Source: Sulfitobacter delicatus (lineage in GTDB: Bacteria > Pseudomonadota > Alphaproteobacteria > Rhodobacterales > Rhodobacteraceae). From it: a stretch of DNA of 64,000 bases. Under the pieces are notes generated by a model, which was given only the letters and a program-made list of their open reading frames with translations, was not told the DNA's origin and made no database searches. The stretch covers positions 583,308-647,307 of the forward strand of contig NZ_FNBP01000001.1 in NCBI RefSeq assembly GCF_900102535.1, in the 5' to 3' direction. Below are positions 36,869 through 46,886 of the stretch, piece after piece (positions within the stretch are counted from its first letter, which is position 1; the number at the start of each line of letters is the position of its first letter). Both the position numbers and the translations under genes were made by a program.

Positions 36869-37978
36869 TCATGCTTCGGGGCCGATTCGCCCTTGGTTGG
36901 TGCCGACCTGTCCGCGATGCAGCAGCAGGTGATCGAGAAGCACGCAGGCCATCATCGCCTCGCCCACCGGCACCGCGCGGATGCCGACGCAGGGGTCATG
37001 GCGGCCTTTGGTGATGATCTCAGTCTCTTCGCCCTGTTTGGTGATGGTGCGCCGCGTGGTAAGAATGCTGGAGGTCGGTTTGACGGCAAAGCGGAGCACC
37101 ACGTCCTGCCCCGTACTGATCCCGCCCAAAATGCCGCCCGCGTGGTTGGAGGAGTACTCCGGCCCGTCTGGACCCATGGTAATCTCATCCGCGTTCAACT
37201 CGCCCGTCAGCATCGCCGCCGACATTCCTTCGCCAATCTCCACGCCTTTGACGGCATTGATGCTCATCATCGCGGCGGCCAGATCGGTGTCGAGCTTGCC
37301 ATAGACCGGCGCGCCGATGCCCGCAGGCACGCCGCGCGCGGTGACTTCGATGATCGCACCGACGCTGCTGCCGGACTTGCGCAGCCCGTCGAGATACGCG
37401 GCCCAGTCGTTCGCCGCCTTGGCGTCGGGCACCCAAAAGGGGTTCTGATCGATCTGTTCCCAGTCGAATGCTTCGCGGTCGATCTTATGTGGACCCATCT
37501 GCACCATATAGCCGGTGATCTGCAGGTTCGGGGCCAGCGCCTTGATCGCCTCACGCGCCAGACCACCCGCCGCCACCCGCGCCGCCGTTTCGCGCGCCGA
37601 GGAACGCCCACCCCCGCGATAGTCGCGGATGCCGTATTTCTGGAAATAGGTGATGTCGGCATGGCCGGGGCGGAACTTGTCCTTGATATCCCCGTAGTCT
37701 TTGGAGCGCTGATCGGTGTTTTCGATCATCAGTTGGATCGGCGTGCCGGTGGTGACGCCCTCAAAGGTGCCCGAGAGTATCCGCACCTCATCCGCTTCAC
37801 GCCGCTGCGTGGTGTATTTGTTCTGGCCCGGTTTGCGCTTGTCCAACCACTGCTGGATCATGCCCTCGTCAATCGGCACGCCGGGGGGGCAGCCATCAAT
37901 CGTGGCGCCAAGGGCGGGACCGTGGCTCTCGCCCCATGTGGTGACCCGGTAAAGATGGCCAAAGCTGTTGATCGACAT
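36869..37978 (-). CDS. aroC: Chorismate synthase
   Basis: Makes chorismate from 5-enolpyruvylshikimate 3-phosphate, the last common step to aromatic amino acids, with reduced FMN. The 369-residue protein begins [20 protein letters not shown] and contains [20 protein letters not shown] and [17 protein letters not shown]. The ATG at 37978 gives the family's normal N-terminus; a start 28 codons upstream was rejected. Confidence 0.96.
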   Translation of the reverse strand: MSINSFGHLYRVTTWGESHGPALGATIDGCPPGVPIDEGMIQQWLDKRKPGQNKYTTQRREADEVRILSGTFEGVTTGTPIQLMIENTDQRSKDYGDIKDKFRPGHADITYFQKYGIRDYRGGGRSSARETAARVAAGGLAREAIKALAPNLQITGYMVQMGPHKIDREAFDWEQIDQNPFWVPDAKAANDWAAYLDGLRKSGSSVGAIIEVTARGVPAGIGAPVYGKLDTDLAAAMMSINAVKGVEIGEGMSAAMLTGELNADEITMGPDGPEYSSNHAGGILGGISTGQDVVLRFAVKPTSSILTTRRTITKQGEETEIITKGRHDPCVGIRAVPVGEAMMACVLLDHLLLHRGQVGTNQGRIGPEA

Positions 37979-38075
37979 GGGCGGACCTCCTGTTGTCAAA
38001 CCCTTAGCCGGGGCGGGGCCGTGCCTCAAGGGGATTTGCCTTGCCAATCTTGTGGGGTGCATCTACCTCTGGCCT

Positions 38076-38158
38076 CACCTCGGGGGGCCTTTGGGCTGAG
38101 ATGTGCGTGACGCGCGGACCCGTTGAACCTGAACCGGTTAACACCGGCGGAGGGAAGG
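38076..38158 (+). ncRNA. TPP riboswitch (THI element)
   Basis: Hallmark conserved blocks appear in order: CTCGGGGGGCC, GGCTGAGATG, ACCCGTTGAACCTGAACCGG and the closing ACACCGGCGGAGGGAA. It ends about 50 bases before thiB and should switch off thiBPQ when thiamine pyrophosphate is abundant. Confidence 0.95.
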
Positions 38159-38206
38159 TCCGGACAAACATCCACCTTTTACCTTTCGCCGCAAAAGGAG
38201 GATGCA

Positions 38207-39184
38207 ATGAAGTATCTTACACTTGCAGCGGGCCTGATCGGCGCCTCGGCCGCATGGGCCGAGACACCTGAACTGACGGTCTATACTTACGACAGCTTTG
38301 TCACCGACTGGGGCCCCGGCCCGGCGATTGAAAAGGGGTTTGAGGCGCAGTGCGGCTGCGATCTGAAATTTGTCGGCATGGGCGATGGCGCGGCGCTGCT
38401 GGCGCGGCTCAAGCTTGAAGGTGCACGTTCTGACGCCGACATCGTGCTGGGGCTGGACGCCAGCCTTGTCGCCGCCGCCAAGGAAACCGAGTTGTTCGCG
38501 CCGAGCGACCTGCAGGCGGATTATGATCTGCCCATCACTTGGGAAGACGACGTCTTTGTCCCTTACGACTGGGGCTATTTCGCCTTTGTGCATGGCACGG
38601 ACCTTACTGCCCCCACCGATTTCAAAACACTGGCCGAGAGCGACTTGAAGATCGTGATCCAAGACCCACGGTCCTCGACCCCCGGTCTGGGACTGCTGAT
38701 GTGGGTCAAAGCGGCCTATGGCGATGAGGCTACGGACATCTGGGCCGGTCTCTCGGATAACATCGTGACGGTGACCAAAGGCTGGTCCGAAGCTTACGGC
38801 CTGTTCCTCGAAGACGAAGCTGACATGGTGCTGAGCTACACCACTTCACCCGCTTATCATCTGATCGCCGAAGAGGACGACAGCAAGACAGCGGCACTGT
38901 TTGACGAAGGCCATTACATGCAGATCGAAGTGGCCGGTAAATTGGCCGGGTCGGATCAGCCCGAACTGGCGGACCAGTTCTTGCAATACCTTGTCTCCGA
39001 CGCGGCGCAATCGGTGCTGCCGACCACCAATTGGATGTATCCCGCCGTCACCCCCGAAGGCGGGCTACCCGAAGGCTTCGAAGGTATGATCCAACCCGGC
39101 AAAGCGCTCTTGGTGCCGAATGCGCAAGTGCCCGCGCTGCGTGAGGAGGCCTTGAACGAATGGCTCACCGCGCTGTCGCGCTAA
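38207..39184 (+). CDS. thiB: Thiamine ABC transporter substrate-binding protein
   Basis: Periplasmic thiamine-binding protein, 325 residues, with a short signal peptide (MKYLTLAAGLIGASAAWA). Family motifs are LTVYTYDSFVTDWGPGP, PYDWGYFAFVHG and SYTTSPAYH. The start follows AAAGGAGG. TPP riboswitch control and the thiPQ genes downstream confirm the role. Confidence 0.95.
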   Translation: MKYLTLAAGLIGASAAWAETPELTVYTYDSFVTDWGPGPAIEKGFEAQCGCDLKFVGMGDGAALLARLKLEGARSDADIVLGLDASLVAAAKETELFAPSDLQADYDLPITWEDDVFVPYDWGYFAFVHGTDLTAPTDFKTLAESDLKIVIQDPRSSTPGLGLLMWVKAAYGDEATDIWAGLSDNIVTVTKGWSEAYGLFLEDEADMVLSYTTSPAYHLIAEEDDSKTAALFDEGHYMQIEVAGKLAGSDQPELADQFLQYLVSDAAQSVLPTTNWMYPAVTPEGGLPEGFEGMIQPGKALLVPNAQVPALREEALNEWLTALSR

Positions 39185-40716
39185 GCGACAGAACGGGGGT
39201 TTTTGCCGCCGCACTGGTCGCCGTCGCGATCCTTGCCGCCTTGGTCGCCGTTTTCATGGCGGCCGATGTCGCGGCGGGGCTCGGCGCGGCAGACTGGGCG
39301 GCGGTACGGTTCACGGTGACGCAGGCGATTTGGTCGGCGGGGCTGTCGGTGTTACTGGCGGTGCCGGTCGCACGTGCCTTAGCGCGGCGGCGGTTTTGGG
39401 GCCGAGGGGCGCTAATCACGCTGCTCGGTGCGCCCTTTATCCTCCCGGTGATCGTCGCGGTGCTGGGGCTGCTGACCGTCTTTGGCCGGTCGGGCGTGCT
39501 GAACCAATTTGGCGCGGCCCTGGGCCTACCGCCGGTGTCGATCTACGGGTTGCATGGGGTGGTGCTGGCGCATGTGTTCTTCAATCTGCCGCTGGCCACG
39601 CGGCTTTTGCTGCAAGGCTGGCAGAGCCTTCCGTCAGAACGGTTTCGGCTTGCCGGACAGTTGCAATTAACACCGCGTGCGCTGTTTCTGGCGCTGGAGT
39701 GGCCAATGCTGCGGCAAGTGTTGCCCGGCGTGGCGGCGCTGATTTTTGTGATTTGCCTGACGAGTTTTGCCGTGGCGCTGACCTTGGGCGGTGGGCCGCG
39801 TGCGACGACGATCGAATTGGCAATCTTTCAGGCATTTCGGTTTGATTTTGATCTGGGGCGGGCGGCGCTGCTTTCCGTGGTGCAGCTTGCACTGGCGGGC
39901 ACCGCGGCGGTCGCCGCACTTTGGCTCATCCCCCCGATCAGCTTGGGCGGCGGTCTGGATCGTCCCCTGCGGCGCTGGGACGCCCGCGGCGGGGCGCAGC
40001 GGGCGCTGGACGGGGCGGTGATCTTGCTCGCGACGCTGTTCTTGGTGTTGCCCTTGGGCGCCGTGGTGCTGCGCGGTTTGACGGGGATCGGGCAGTTGCC
40101 GCCTTCGGTTTGGCAGGCCACGTTGAACAGTGTTGTGGTGGCGGGGCTCAGCGTGCTGGTTCTTGCCGTGCTGGCCCTGCCCATGGCGGGCTGGATCGCC
40201 ACCCGGCGGCGCGGCGGGGTCGAGGCGATTGGCCTAATGGGCTTGGCCGCCTCGCCGCTGATGATCGGCACGGGGTGGTTTATTCTGATCAACCCGGTGC
40301 TTGACCCGGCGCGGCTGAGCTTACCGGTCACGGCGCTGGTCAATGCCATGATGGCGTTGCCTTTTGTGCTGCGGATACTGGTGCCGCGTATGCGCGAGAC
40401 TTTGCAGGATTACGGGCCGCTGACAGAGACACTCGGCATGAGAGGCTGGGCGCTGTGGCGTCTGTTGATCCTGCCGCGCCTGCGTCCGCAGTTGGGTTTT
40501 GCCGCCGGATTGACCGGGGCGCTGTCGGTGGGCGACCTTGGCGTAATAGCGCTTTTCGCCGATCAGGAGCGTGCGACACTGCCGTTGCAGATGTACCGTC
40601 TGATGGGCGCTTACCGGATGGAGGCCGCAGCGGGGGCGGCGCTTTTGCTGCTGGTCTTGGCGCTGGCGGTGTTTTTCATCTGCGACAAATGGGGGCGCTG
40701 GCATGCTGACGCTTAA
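39160..40716 (+). CDS. thiP: Thiamine ABC transporter permease
   Basis: Inner-membrane permease of 518 residues with two fused permease halves and about twelve helices. Both halves carry an EAA-type loop (LQGWQSLPSERFRLAGQL; GPLTETLGMRGWALWRLLILP). Its start is 25 bases inside thiB, with GAGGAGG in the thiB coding sequence as ribosome site. It ends 14 bases inside thiQ. Confidence 0.94.
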   Translation: MAHRAVALSDRTGVFAAALVAVAILAALVAVFMAADVAAGLGAADWAAVRFTVTQAIWSAGLSVLLAVPVARALARRRFWGRGALITLLGAPFILPVIVAVLGLLTVFGRSGVLNQFGAALGLPPVSIYGLHGVVLAHVFFNLPLATRLLLQGWQSLPSERFRLAGQLQLTPRALFLALEWPMLRQVLPGVAALIFVICLTSFAVALTLGGGPRATTIELAIFQAFRFDFDLGRAALLSVVQLALAGTAAVAALWLIPPISLGGGLDRPLRRWDARGGAQRALDGAVILLATLFLVLPLGAVVLRGLTGIGQLPPSVWQATLNSVVVAGLSVLVLAVLALPMAGWIATRRRGGVEAIGLMGLAASPLMIGTGWFILINPVLDPARLSLPVTALVNAMMALPFVLRILVPRMRETLQDYGPLTETLGMRGWALWRLLILPRLRPQLGFAAGLTGALSVGDLGVIALFADQERATLPLQMYRLMGAYRMEAAAGAALLLLVLALAVFFICDKWGRWHADA

Positions 40717-41395
40717 AGAGATGCGCATTGTGCGGGGCGATTTCAGCCTCGCTGCCGATATGACGCTCGCACAGGGGCGCACTTATGCGGTGATCGGCCC
40801 GTCTGGGTCGGGCAAGTCGACCCTGTTGGCGGCGATCTGTGGTTTCGTGCCGGTGGCCGCGGGGCGGTTGTTGCGGGATGGCGTAGACATTACCGAACAG
40901 CATCCCGGCCAGCGCGGCATGACGATGCTGTTTCAGGATAATAACCTGTTTCCACATCTCACGGTGCGCCAGAATGTCGGTCTGGGCCTGCGCCCTGACC
41001 TGCGGCTGAAGGCGGCGGATCAAGAGAAGATTGACGCAGCGCTCGCACGGGTGGGGCTAAGCGACCACGCCGCTAAACGCCCGGGTGCGTTGTCGGGCGG
41101 GCAGCAAAGCCGTGTCGCCTTGGCGCGGGTGCTCGTGCAAGCGCGGCCTTGGGTGCTGTTGGACGAGCCTTTTGCCGCCCTTGGCCCGGCCCTGCGCGTC
41201 GAGATGCTCGACTTGGTACAGGACCTCGCGCAAGAGACCGGCGCGGGGCTGATCATGGTGACCCATGCCCCTGACGACGTGCGCCGCATCGCGGATGAGG
41301 TGATCTTTGTCGAAGGCGGTCGCGCCCATGCGCCGGGGCCGGCGGCGGAGTTGCTCGACAACCCGCCCCCGGCTTTGCGCGCCTATCTCGGCTAG
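40703..41395 (+). CDS. thiQ: Thiamine ABC transporter ATP-binding protein
   Basis: A 230-residue ATPase energising ThiBP. Walker A is GPSGSGKSTLLAAI, the signature LSGGQQSRVALARVL and Walker B WVLLDEPFAALGP, with switch His in MVTHAPDDV. The D-loop reads ALGP rather than the usual ALDP, as in some ThiQ proteins. Its stop overlaps the convergent ribH stop by four bases. Confidence 0.94.
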   Translation: MLTLKEMRIVRGDFSLAADMTLAQGRTYAVIGPSGSGKSTLLAAICGFVPVAAGRLLRDGVDITEQHPGQRGMTMLFQDNNLFPHLTVRQNVGLGLRPDLRLKAADQEKIDAALARVGLSDHAAKRPGALSGGQQSRVALARVLVQARPWVLLDEPFAALGPALRVEMLDLVQDLAQETGAGLIMVTHAPDDVRRIADEVIFVEGGRAHAPGPAAELLDNPPPALRAYLG

Positions 41396-41874
41396 GCGGC
41401 GGAAATTTTTGAAATTTCCGGGCCGTTTTCTTTCAAAGAAAACGTGTCCAGCGCTTTGGTCATGCCGAGTGCGGCCTGAGCGGCCTCTCGTCCTTTGATG
41501 ACAAAGTGCTCGCGGTAGATCGCGTTGTGGTGGTCGGTTTCTTGATAGTGATGCGGGGTCAGCGAGACCGACAGCACCGGCAGGTCGCAGTCCAGCCCCA
41601 CGCGCATCAACCCGTCGACCACTGACTGGGCGACGAAGTCATGGCGGTAGATGCCACCGTCGACCACAAATGCCGCGCAGATCACGGCGTCATAGCGCCC
41701 GGTCTTGGCCAAGGGCTGTGCCATCAGCGGCAGTTCAAACGCGCCGGGGACGGCAAAACTGTCCACCTGCGCCGCATCAATGATTTGGGTAAAGCCGTCA
41801 AAGGCTCGGTCGACGATATCCGCATGCCAACTGGCACGGACAAAGGCAAAACGGGCGGATTTTTCATGTGTCAT
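41392..41874 (-). CDS. ribH: 6,7-dimethyl-8-ribityllumazine synthase, type II (RibH2-like)
   Basis: Condenses the pyrimidine and butanone-phosphate precursors into lumazine, the penultimate riboflavin step. The 160-residue product resembles the decameric type II enzyme of Rhizobiales: VPGAFELPLMAQPLAKTGRYD, VVDGGIYRHDFVA and SLTPHHYQETDHH. The start follows AAAGGAGAT. An FMN riboswitch precedes it by about 80 bases. It is not with other rib genes, typical of a second, regulated copy. Confidence 0.92.
   Translation of the reverse strand: MTHEKSARFAFVRASWHADIVDRAFDGFTQIIDAAQVDSFAVPGAFELPLMAQPLAKTGRYDAVICAAFVVDGGIYRHDFVAQSVVDGLMRVGLDCDLPVLSVSLTPHHYQETDHHNAIYREHFVIKGREAAQAALGMTKALDTFSLKENGPEISKISAA
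41401..41444. terminator. Two stem-loops inside the ribH 3' coding end (probable thiQ terminator)
   Basis: GGAAATTT-TTG-AAATTTCC (41401-41419) and CGTTTTCTTT-C-AAAGAAAACG (41424-41444) are perfect inverted repeats beginning six bases after the thiQ stop. They are within the last codons of ribH. They probably end thiQ transcription and may protect the ribH mRNA end. Confidence 0.6.
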
Positions 41875-41954
41875 AGAGATCTCCTTTAGGTTCAGACACG
41901 TCCACCCAAGGCGATCACGCGCAAAGGCTGGGCCACGGCCCCGCATCTACGCGC

Positions 41955-42090
41955 ATTCTCTTCCATCCGGACTATGACCGTCGGCTCTGGAATTGCACCA
42001 GATCTGCTGACACCTCCGAAAAGGCCGCTCGCGGGCTTGCGGGAGACCCGCTTACCGCCGGTGGGGAATTTCGCCCCGCCCTGAGAATGG
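41955..42090 (-). ncRNA. FMN riboswitch (RFN element)
   Basis: On the minus strand the RFN blocks occur in order: TTCTCAGGGCGGGGCGAAA, CCCCACCGGCGGTAAGCGGG, GCCCGCGAGCGGCC, GGTGTCAGCAGATCTGGTG, CCAGAGCCGACGGTCATAG and GTCCGGATGGAAGAGAA. This is a complete aptamer. It should lower ribH expression when FMN is plentiful. Confidence 0.96.
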
Positions 42091-42151
42091 CAGCAGGTTG
42101 CCAAGTTGTGCCATGCTCTGCAATACCGAAAGAACCCTTTGAGGAACGGCC

Positions 42152-42766
42152 ATGCATCCCAATCCGATCTACCGCGGCGAAGACCGCGCCCGGAACCTCG
42201 CCTTTGCCCGCGAGACTGGCTTTGGCACCTTGGCGATGAATGGCGCCGAGGGGCCGCTGATGGCGCATGTGCCCTTCATCTTGGACGACACGGGCGATCT
42301 GGCGGAACTGCATCTGGTGCGCTCCAACCCCATCGCGCGGGGGCTAAAAACGCCGCAGCCGGTGCGGCTTTCCGTGGTGGGGCCCGACAGCTATGTCTCG
42401 CCCGATTGGTATGGCATCGACGACCAAGTGCCGACTTGGAACTATGTTGCGGTGCATCTGACCGGCGTGCTCGAGGCGCGCCCGGCGGAGGAACTGCCCG
42501 ATCTGCTGGCGCGGCAATCGGCGGTCTATGAGGGGCGGCTGGCACCCAAGGCGCCTTGGACCATGGAGAAGATGACGCCAGAGGCGCGCGACAAGATGTT
42601 GAGGATGATTGTGCCCTGCCGACTGCGCCTTACCGGGGTCGAGGGCACGTGGAAGCTGGGGCAGAACAAGGAACCGACGGTGCGAGAGGCCGCCGCCGCC
42701 CAGATGGCGGCACATGGCTTTGGCACTGAGCCTGCGCTGATCGCGGCCCTGATGCGCGGGCTGTGA
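42152..42766 (+). CDS. PaiB-family FMN-binding regulator-like protein
   Basis: A 204-residue split-barrel flavoprotein of the PaiB/negative transcriptional regulator family (MHPNPIYRGEDRARNLAFAR; GPLMAHVPFILD; GPDSYVSPDWYG; VPTWNYVAVHLTG). Members bind FMN or act as repressors or stress proteins; the exact role is unclear. It starts after GAGGAA, divergent from the FMN-riboswitch-controlled ribH. Confidence 0.88.
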   Translation: MHPNPIYRGEDRARNLAFARETGFGTLAMNGAEGPLMAHVPFILDDTGDLAELHLVRSNPIARGLKTPQPVRLSVVGPDSYVSPDWYGIDDQVPTWNYVAVHLTGVLEARPAEELPDLLARQSAVYEGRLAPKAPWTMEKMTPEARDKMLRMIVPCRLRLTGVEGTWKLGQNKEPTVREAAAAQMAAHGFGTEPALIAALMRGL

Positions 42767-42827
42767 TCGCCGTTGCGTTGCGCGGCGCTGCGTTGAATAG
42801 TGCCGCCAACCAAGGGAGACCCGCCAG

Positions 42828-43439
42828 ATGAAACTCTATTACTCACCCACTTCGCCCTATGTCCGCAAAGTCATGGTGCTGCTGCATGAGACCGGCCAGT
42901 TGGACGATGTGGCGCTAGAGCCAACATCAGGCACGCCACTGGCCCCGGCCGAAGGGTTCGCCACGCAAAATCCGCTGACCAAAGTGCCCGCATTGGAGCG
43001 CGAGGACGGCTGCACCCTCTACGACAGCCGGGTGATCTGCGCCTATCTCGATGACCGCGCGGGCGGCACGCTCTACCCCAGCGGTGCGGCGCGGTGGGAC
43101 ACATTGACGCTGGAGGCCACGGCGGACGGGATGCTCGATGCAGCGCTGGCGATGGTCTATGAAGGCAAGCTGCGGCCCGAAGACAAACGCATGCCGGAAT
43201 GGGTCGAAGGCCAGTGGGGCAAGGTCGCGCGTGCCTGCAAAACTCTCAACGCCCGCTGGGCTGCGCATCTCGCAGGCCCATTAACTATGGGGCAAATCGC
43301 GCTGGCCTGTGCTTTGGGCTATATCGATTTTCGCCATGGTGCGCGCGATTGGCGGGCGGGCAACCCGGATCTGGCGGCCTGGTTCGACAGTTTTGATTCG
43401 CGCCCCTCAATGACCCATACGGCGCCGCCACAGGGGTGA
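42828..43439 (+). CDS. Glutathione S-transferase family protein
   Basis: A 203-residue cytosolic GST. The thioredoxin-like N-terminal domain (MKLYYSPTSPYVRKVMVLLHE; NPLTKVPALEREDG; LYDSRVICAYLDD) carries the cis-Pro and the glutathione-binding Asp-Ser pair; an all-helical C-terminal domain follows. The possible catalytic Ser/Tyr lies at SPTSPY. Substrate unknown. The start follows AAGGGAG. Confidence 0.92.
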   Translation: MKLYYSPTSPYVRKVMVLLHETGQLDDVALEPTSGTPLAPAEGFATQNPLTKVPALEREDGCTLYDSRVICAYLDDRAGGTLYPSGAARWDTLTLEATADGMLDAALAMVYEGKLRPEDKRMPEWVEGQWGKVARACKTLNARWAAHLAGPLTMGQIALACALGYIDFRHGARDWRAGNPDLAAWFDSFDSRPSMTHTAPPQG

Positions 43440-43613
43440 GAATGCCACATTCGCGGTATTTTTGCCGCGCTCTGGCGGCTTGGAAACAGATTGCGCGGCT
43501 TTGACATCTGGACGGGCGCGGTCCATCCCGGTAGATAGCGGCGAGAAGTCAGGTGGCAAGAAGGCGCCACCCCTATGTCTGACGGCCAGATCGGCCAAGA
43601 ATGGAGTAAACCC

Positions 43614-44174
43614 GTGTCCCAAGCAGAAGAACACGCAGGCACCCGGAGGGATTTCCTGTATTACGCGACAGCCGGTACAGGTGCCGTCGCGGTTGGTGCC
43701 GCCGTCTGGCCGCTGGTCAATCAGATGAACCCCTCTGCCGACGTCAAGGCGCTGTCGTCCATCCGCGTGGATGTCTCGGGCGTTGAAGTCGGGACGCAGC
43801 TCACGGTGAAGTGGCTGGGCAAGCCCGTCTTCATCCGTCGCCGCACCGAAGCCGAGATCGAAGAGGCCAAATCCGTTGATGTCTCGAGCCTGCCCGATCC
43901 GATCGCGCAGAACGAGAACCTGACCGGCGATGTGCCAGCTACCGACGAGAACCGCGCGTTGGATGAAAGCGGCGAATGGCTGGTTCAGATGGGCGTTTGT
44001 ACGCACCTTGGCTGTGTGCCTCTGGGCGATGCTGGTGACTTTGGCGGCTGGTTCTGCCCCTGCCACGGGTCGCATTACGACACCTCGGGCCGCATCCGCA
44101 AAGGGCCGGCGCCACGTAACTTGCCGGTGCCTGTCGCCGAATTCGTGGATGAGTCCACGATTAAACTGGGTTAA
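43614..44174 (+). CDS. petA: Rieske iron-sulfur subunit of cytochrome bc1
   Basis: Ubiquinol-cytochrome c reductase Rieske protein, 186 residues, with a twin-arginine signal-anchor ([12 protein letters not shown]). The [2Fe-2S] ligands are Cys129, His131 and Cys134 (CTHLGC) and Cys148, Cys150 and His151 (CPCHGS), almost the Rhodobacter sphaeroides numbering. That supports the GTG start at 43614, which follows GGAG; an ATG at 43575 would add 13 residues. It is first in petABC. Confidence 0.94.
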   Translation: MSQAEEHAGTRRDFLYYATAGTGAVAVGAAVWPLVNQMNPSADVKALSSIRVDVSGVEVGTQLTVKWLGKPVFIRRRTEAEIEEAKSVDVSSLPDPIAQNENLTGDVPATDENRALDESGEWLVQMGVCTHLGCVPLGDAGDFGGWFCPCHGSHYDTSGRIRKGPAPRNLPVPVAEFVDESTIKLG

Positions 44175-44188
44175 GGGAGCGGAAAAGA

Positions 44189-45532
44189 ATGTCTGGAATT
44201 CCTCACGACCATTACGAGCCGAATTCGAACGGTGAAAAGTGGCTCCACCGCCGCCTTCCCATCGTTGGCTTGCTCTACGACACATTGATGATCCCCACGC
44301 CCAAGAACCTCAACTGGATGTGGATCTGGGGCATCGTGCTGACGTTCTGCCTCGCGTTGCAGATCATCACCGGTATCGTTCTGGTGATGCACTATACACC
44401 GCATGTCGACATGGCTTTTGCGTCGGTTGAGCACATCATGCGCAACGTGAACGGCGGCTATATGATCCGCTACCTGCATATGAACGGCGCCTCGCTGTTC
44501 TTTATCGCGGTTTATGCGCATATTTTCCGGGGTCTCTACTACGGGTCGTACAAAGCCCCGCGTGAGATCACATGGATCATCGGCATGCTGATCTACCTGC
44601 TGATGATGGCGACTGGTTTCATGGGCTACGTTCTGCCCTGGGGTCAGATGTCCTTCTGGGGTGCGACCGTGATCACCGGGCTGTTTGGCGCGATCCCCTT
44701 CATCGGTGAGGGTCTGCAGACCTTCCTGCTGGGCGGGCCTGCGGTGGACAATGCCACGCTGAACCGCTTCTTCTCGCTGCACTACCTGCTGCCTTTCGTG
44801 ATTGCGGGCCTTGTGATCCTGCACATCTGGGCCTTCCACACCACAGGCAACAACAACCCCACCGGGGTCGAAGTGCGCCGCACCACGAAGGAAGACGCTA
44901 AGAAAGACACGCTGCCCTTCTGGCCCTACTTCGTGATCAAGGATCTGTTCGCGCTGGCGGTCATTCTGACGGTGTTCTTTGCCGTGGTCGGCTTCATGCC
45001 GAACTACCTTGGCCACCCGGACAACTACATCGAAGCCAACGCTCTGGCGACGCCTGCACACATCGTGCCGGAATGGTACTTCCTGCCCTTCTACGCGATC
45101 CTGCGGGCCTTCACGTCTGAGGTTTGGGTTGTGCAAATCGCGTCCTTCGTGACCGGTGGCATCATCGACGCCAAGTTCTTTGGTGTGCTGGCGATGTTTG
45201 GTGCGATTGCTGTCATGGCGCTGGTACCTTGGCTGGACACCTCCTCCGTACGCTCGGGCCGGTACCGTCCGATGTTTAAATGGTGGTTCGCCCTGCTGGT
45301 GATCGACTTCTTTGCCCTGATGTGGCTTGGCGCCATGCCAGCGGAAGAGCCCTATGCGACCTTCTCGCTGATCGCTGCCGCTTACTGGTTCGCCTACTTC
45401 TTGGTGATCCTGCCGCTCTTGGGTGTGATCGAGAAGCCGCTGGCACAGCCAGAGACCATCGAAGCCGACTTTGACGCGCATTACGCGCCCAAGGCTGGCG
45501 GCACCAAGACGCTTGTGAACCCGGCGAAATAA
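44189..45532 (+). CDS. petB: Cytochrome b subunit of the bc1 complex
   Basis: A 447-residue membrane protein with eight or nine helices that carries two b hemes and both quinone sites. It contains the heme-ligand helices ([42 protein letters not shown]) and the Qo motif PEWY ([14 protein letters not shown]). The full length is typical of Rhodobacteraceae. It lies 14 bases after petA. Confidence 0.97.
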   Translation: MSGIPHDHYEPNSNGEKWLHRRLPIVGLLYDTLMIPTPKNLNWMWIWGIVLTFCLALQIITGIVLVMHYTPHVDMAFASVEHIMRNVNGGYMIRYLHMNGASLFFIAVYAHIFRGLYYGSYKAPREITWIIGMLIYLLMMATGFMGYVLPWGQMSFWGATVITGLFGAIPFIGEGLQTFLLGGPAVDNATLNRFFSLHYLLPFVIAGLVILHIWAFHTTGNNNPTGVEVRRTTKEDAKKDTLPFWPYFVIKDLFALAVILTVFFAVVGFMPNYLGHPDNYIEANALATPAHIVPEWYFLPFYAILRAFTSEVWVVQIASFVTGGIIDAKFFGVLAMFGAIAVMALVPWLDTSSVRSGRYRPMFKWWFALLVIDFFALMWLGAMPAEEPYATFSLIAAAYWFAYFLVILPLLGVIEKPLAQPETIEADFDAHYAPKAGGTKTLVNPAK

Positions 45533-45537
45533 GGATC

Positions 45538-46788
45538 ATGACAATGATGAAGACCAACCTCCTTTCTGCCGTGGTCACTCTGGGCCTCGCCCTGCCGGTA
45601 ACGGCAGTGCTGGCGCAGGACACAGCGACAGAAGAAGAACTGCTGACAACTCCGGCGGAAACGCCGGAGGCCGAGGCCGAGACTGCGCCTGCTGAAGAGC
45701 CCGCCGTAGAAGCAGCGCCAGCGGAAGCTGAGGCTGAAGCGGCTTCCGATGAAGAAGCGGCCGAGGCGCCTGTTGCTGAGGACGAGGCACCTGCCGAAGA
45801 AGTGACCACCGAAGACGCGCCCGCTGAGGACGCAACTGAAGAGGCCACGGCTGAGGAACCTGCTGCTGAGGAAGACGCTGCTGAAGAAAACGCAGCTGAT
45901 GACGGCCAGAGCACTGCCGAAGAGAATGCCGAAGCCGAGGCGATCGTCGAAGGCGACGCTGAGGGTCAGGCCAGCACCGACGAGCCCGAAGTCGGCGTTA
46001 TGGAAGAAGAAGACCACGGCGCGGCGGAAGACGACCATGCTGCCGGTGATGAGGGTGATGATTCTCACGCGGCACCGCATATCGAGAACATCGACTTTTC
46101 CTTCGATGGTCCCTTTGGCGCCTATGACGTGAACCAGCTTCAGCGCGGTCTGCAAATCTACACCGAAGTTTGCGCGGCTTGCCATGGTCTGGAATATGTT
46201 GCCCTGCGCACGCTGAGCGACGAAACCGGCCCGAACATGCCCGAAGAACAGGTGATCGAATACGCCAAGGGTTATGACGTCTATGACGCGGAACTGGACG
46301 ACACCCGTCCCGCCACGCCAGTCGATCACTTCCCCGGTTCCAACCTTGAAAACGCGCCTGACCTGTCGTTGATGGCCAAAAAACGCGCCGCGTTCCACGG
46401 CCCTTACGGTCTGGGGATCAACCAGTTCGTAAAAGGGATCGGCGGACCGGAATATATCACCGCGCTGCTGACCGGCTACACGGGCGAGGAAAAGGAACAG
46501 GCGGGTACGGTGCTTTATGAAAACACCGTCTTCCCCGGTGGCTGGATCGCGATGGGCCCACCGTTGTCGGATGAGTTGGTTGAGTTTGCTGACGGTCACG
46601 AAAACGACGTCCAGAGCATGGCCGAGGATGTCTCTGCCTTCCTGATGTGGACCGCCGAGCCCAAGCTGGGCGCGCGCAAGCAAGCTGGTTTCACCGGTGT
46701 TGTGCTGCTGGGTCTGCTGTCGGTGCTGCTCTATCTGACCAACAAGAAGCTCTGGGCGCCGGTTAAGAACCGTCGCAAGGGCGATTGA
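45538..46788 (+). CDS. petC: Cytochrome c1 with long acidic N-terminal region
   Basis: Electron-transfer subunit of the bc1 complex, 416 residues. A signal peptide ends near AVLAQD; then about 160 residues are almost only Ala, Glu, Asp, Pro and Thr, strongly acidic. The heme domain follows with Cys212, Cys215 and His216 (VCAACHGL), the distal Met region and a C-terminal anchor helix. Paracoccus cytochrome c1 also has a long acidic segment, proposed to dock its cytochrome c. Three ATGs lie close together (45538, 45544, 45547); the ribosome site AAGGA fits 45544 best. Confidence 0.95.
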   Translation: MTMMKTNLLSAVVTLGLALPVTAVLAQDTATEEELLTTPAETPEAEAETAPAEEPAVEAAPAEAEAEAASDEEAAEAPVAEDEAPAEEVTTEDAPAEDATEEATAEEPAAEEDAAEENAADDGQSTAEENAEAEAIVEGDAEGQASTDEPEVGVMEEEDHGAAEDDHAAGDEGDDSHAAPHIENIDFSFDGPFGAYDVNQLQRGLQIYTEVCAACHGLEYVALRTLSDETGPNMPEEQVIEYAKGYDVYDAELDDTRPATPVDHFPGSNLENAPDLSLMAKKRAAFHGPYGLGINQFVKGIGGPEYITALLTGYTGEEKEQAGTVLYENTVFPGGWIAMGPPLSDELVEFADGHENDVQSMAEDVSAFLMWTAEPKLGARKQAGFTGVVLLGLLSVLLYLTNKKLWAPVKNRRKGD

Positions 46789-46815
46789 TCAGACCATAAG
46801 GTTTGACTGAGATAG

Positions 46816-46850
46816 AAAGAGGCGTCAGGAAACCGGCGCCTCTTTTGCTT
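46816..46850 (+). terminator. Rho-independent terminator of petABC
   Basis: AAAGAGGCG (46816-46824) pairs perfectly with CGCCTCTTT (46837-46845) around a 12-base loop, followed by TGCTTTT. It starts 27 bases after the petC stop. Confidence 0.85.
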
Positions 46851-46886
46851 TTCAGCTGATTAGACAGGGCAACCCACAAGAACCGC

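Noticed and set aside
43501..43530. TTGACA upstream of petA as a -35 box
   Set aside because: The -35 is perfect but no acceptable -10 lies 16-18 bases downstream, so it is not listed as a promoter.
44171..45481. Long open frame (436 codons) antisense to petB
   Set aside because: The product is rich in His, Arg and Gln, typical of the complement of membrane-protein codons; petB is certain.
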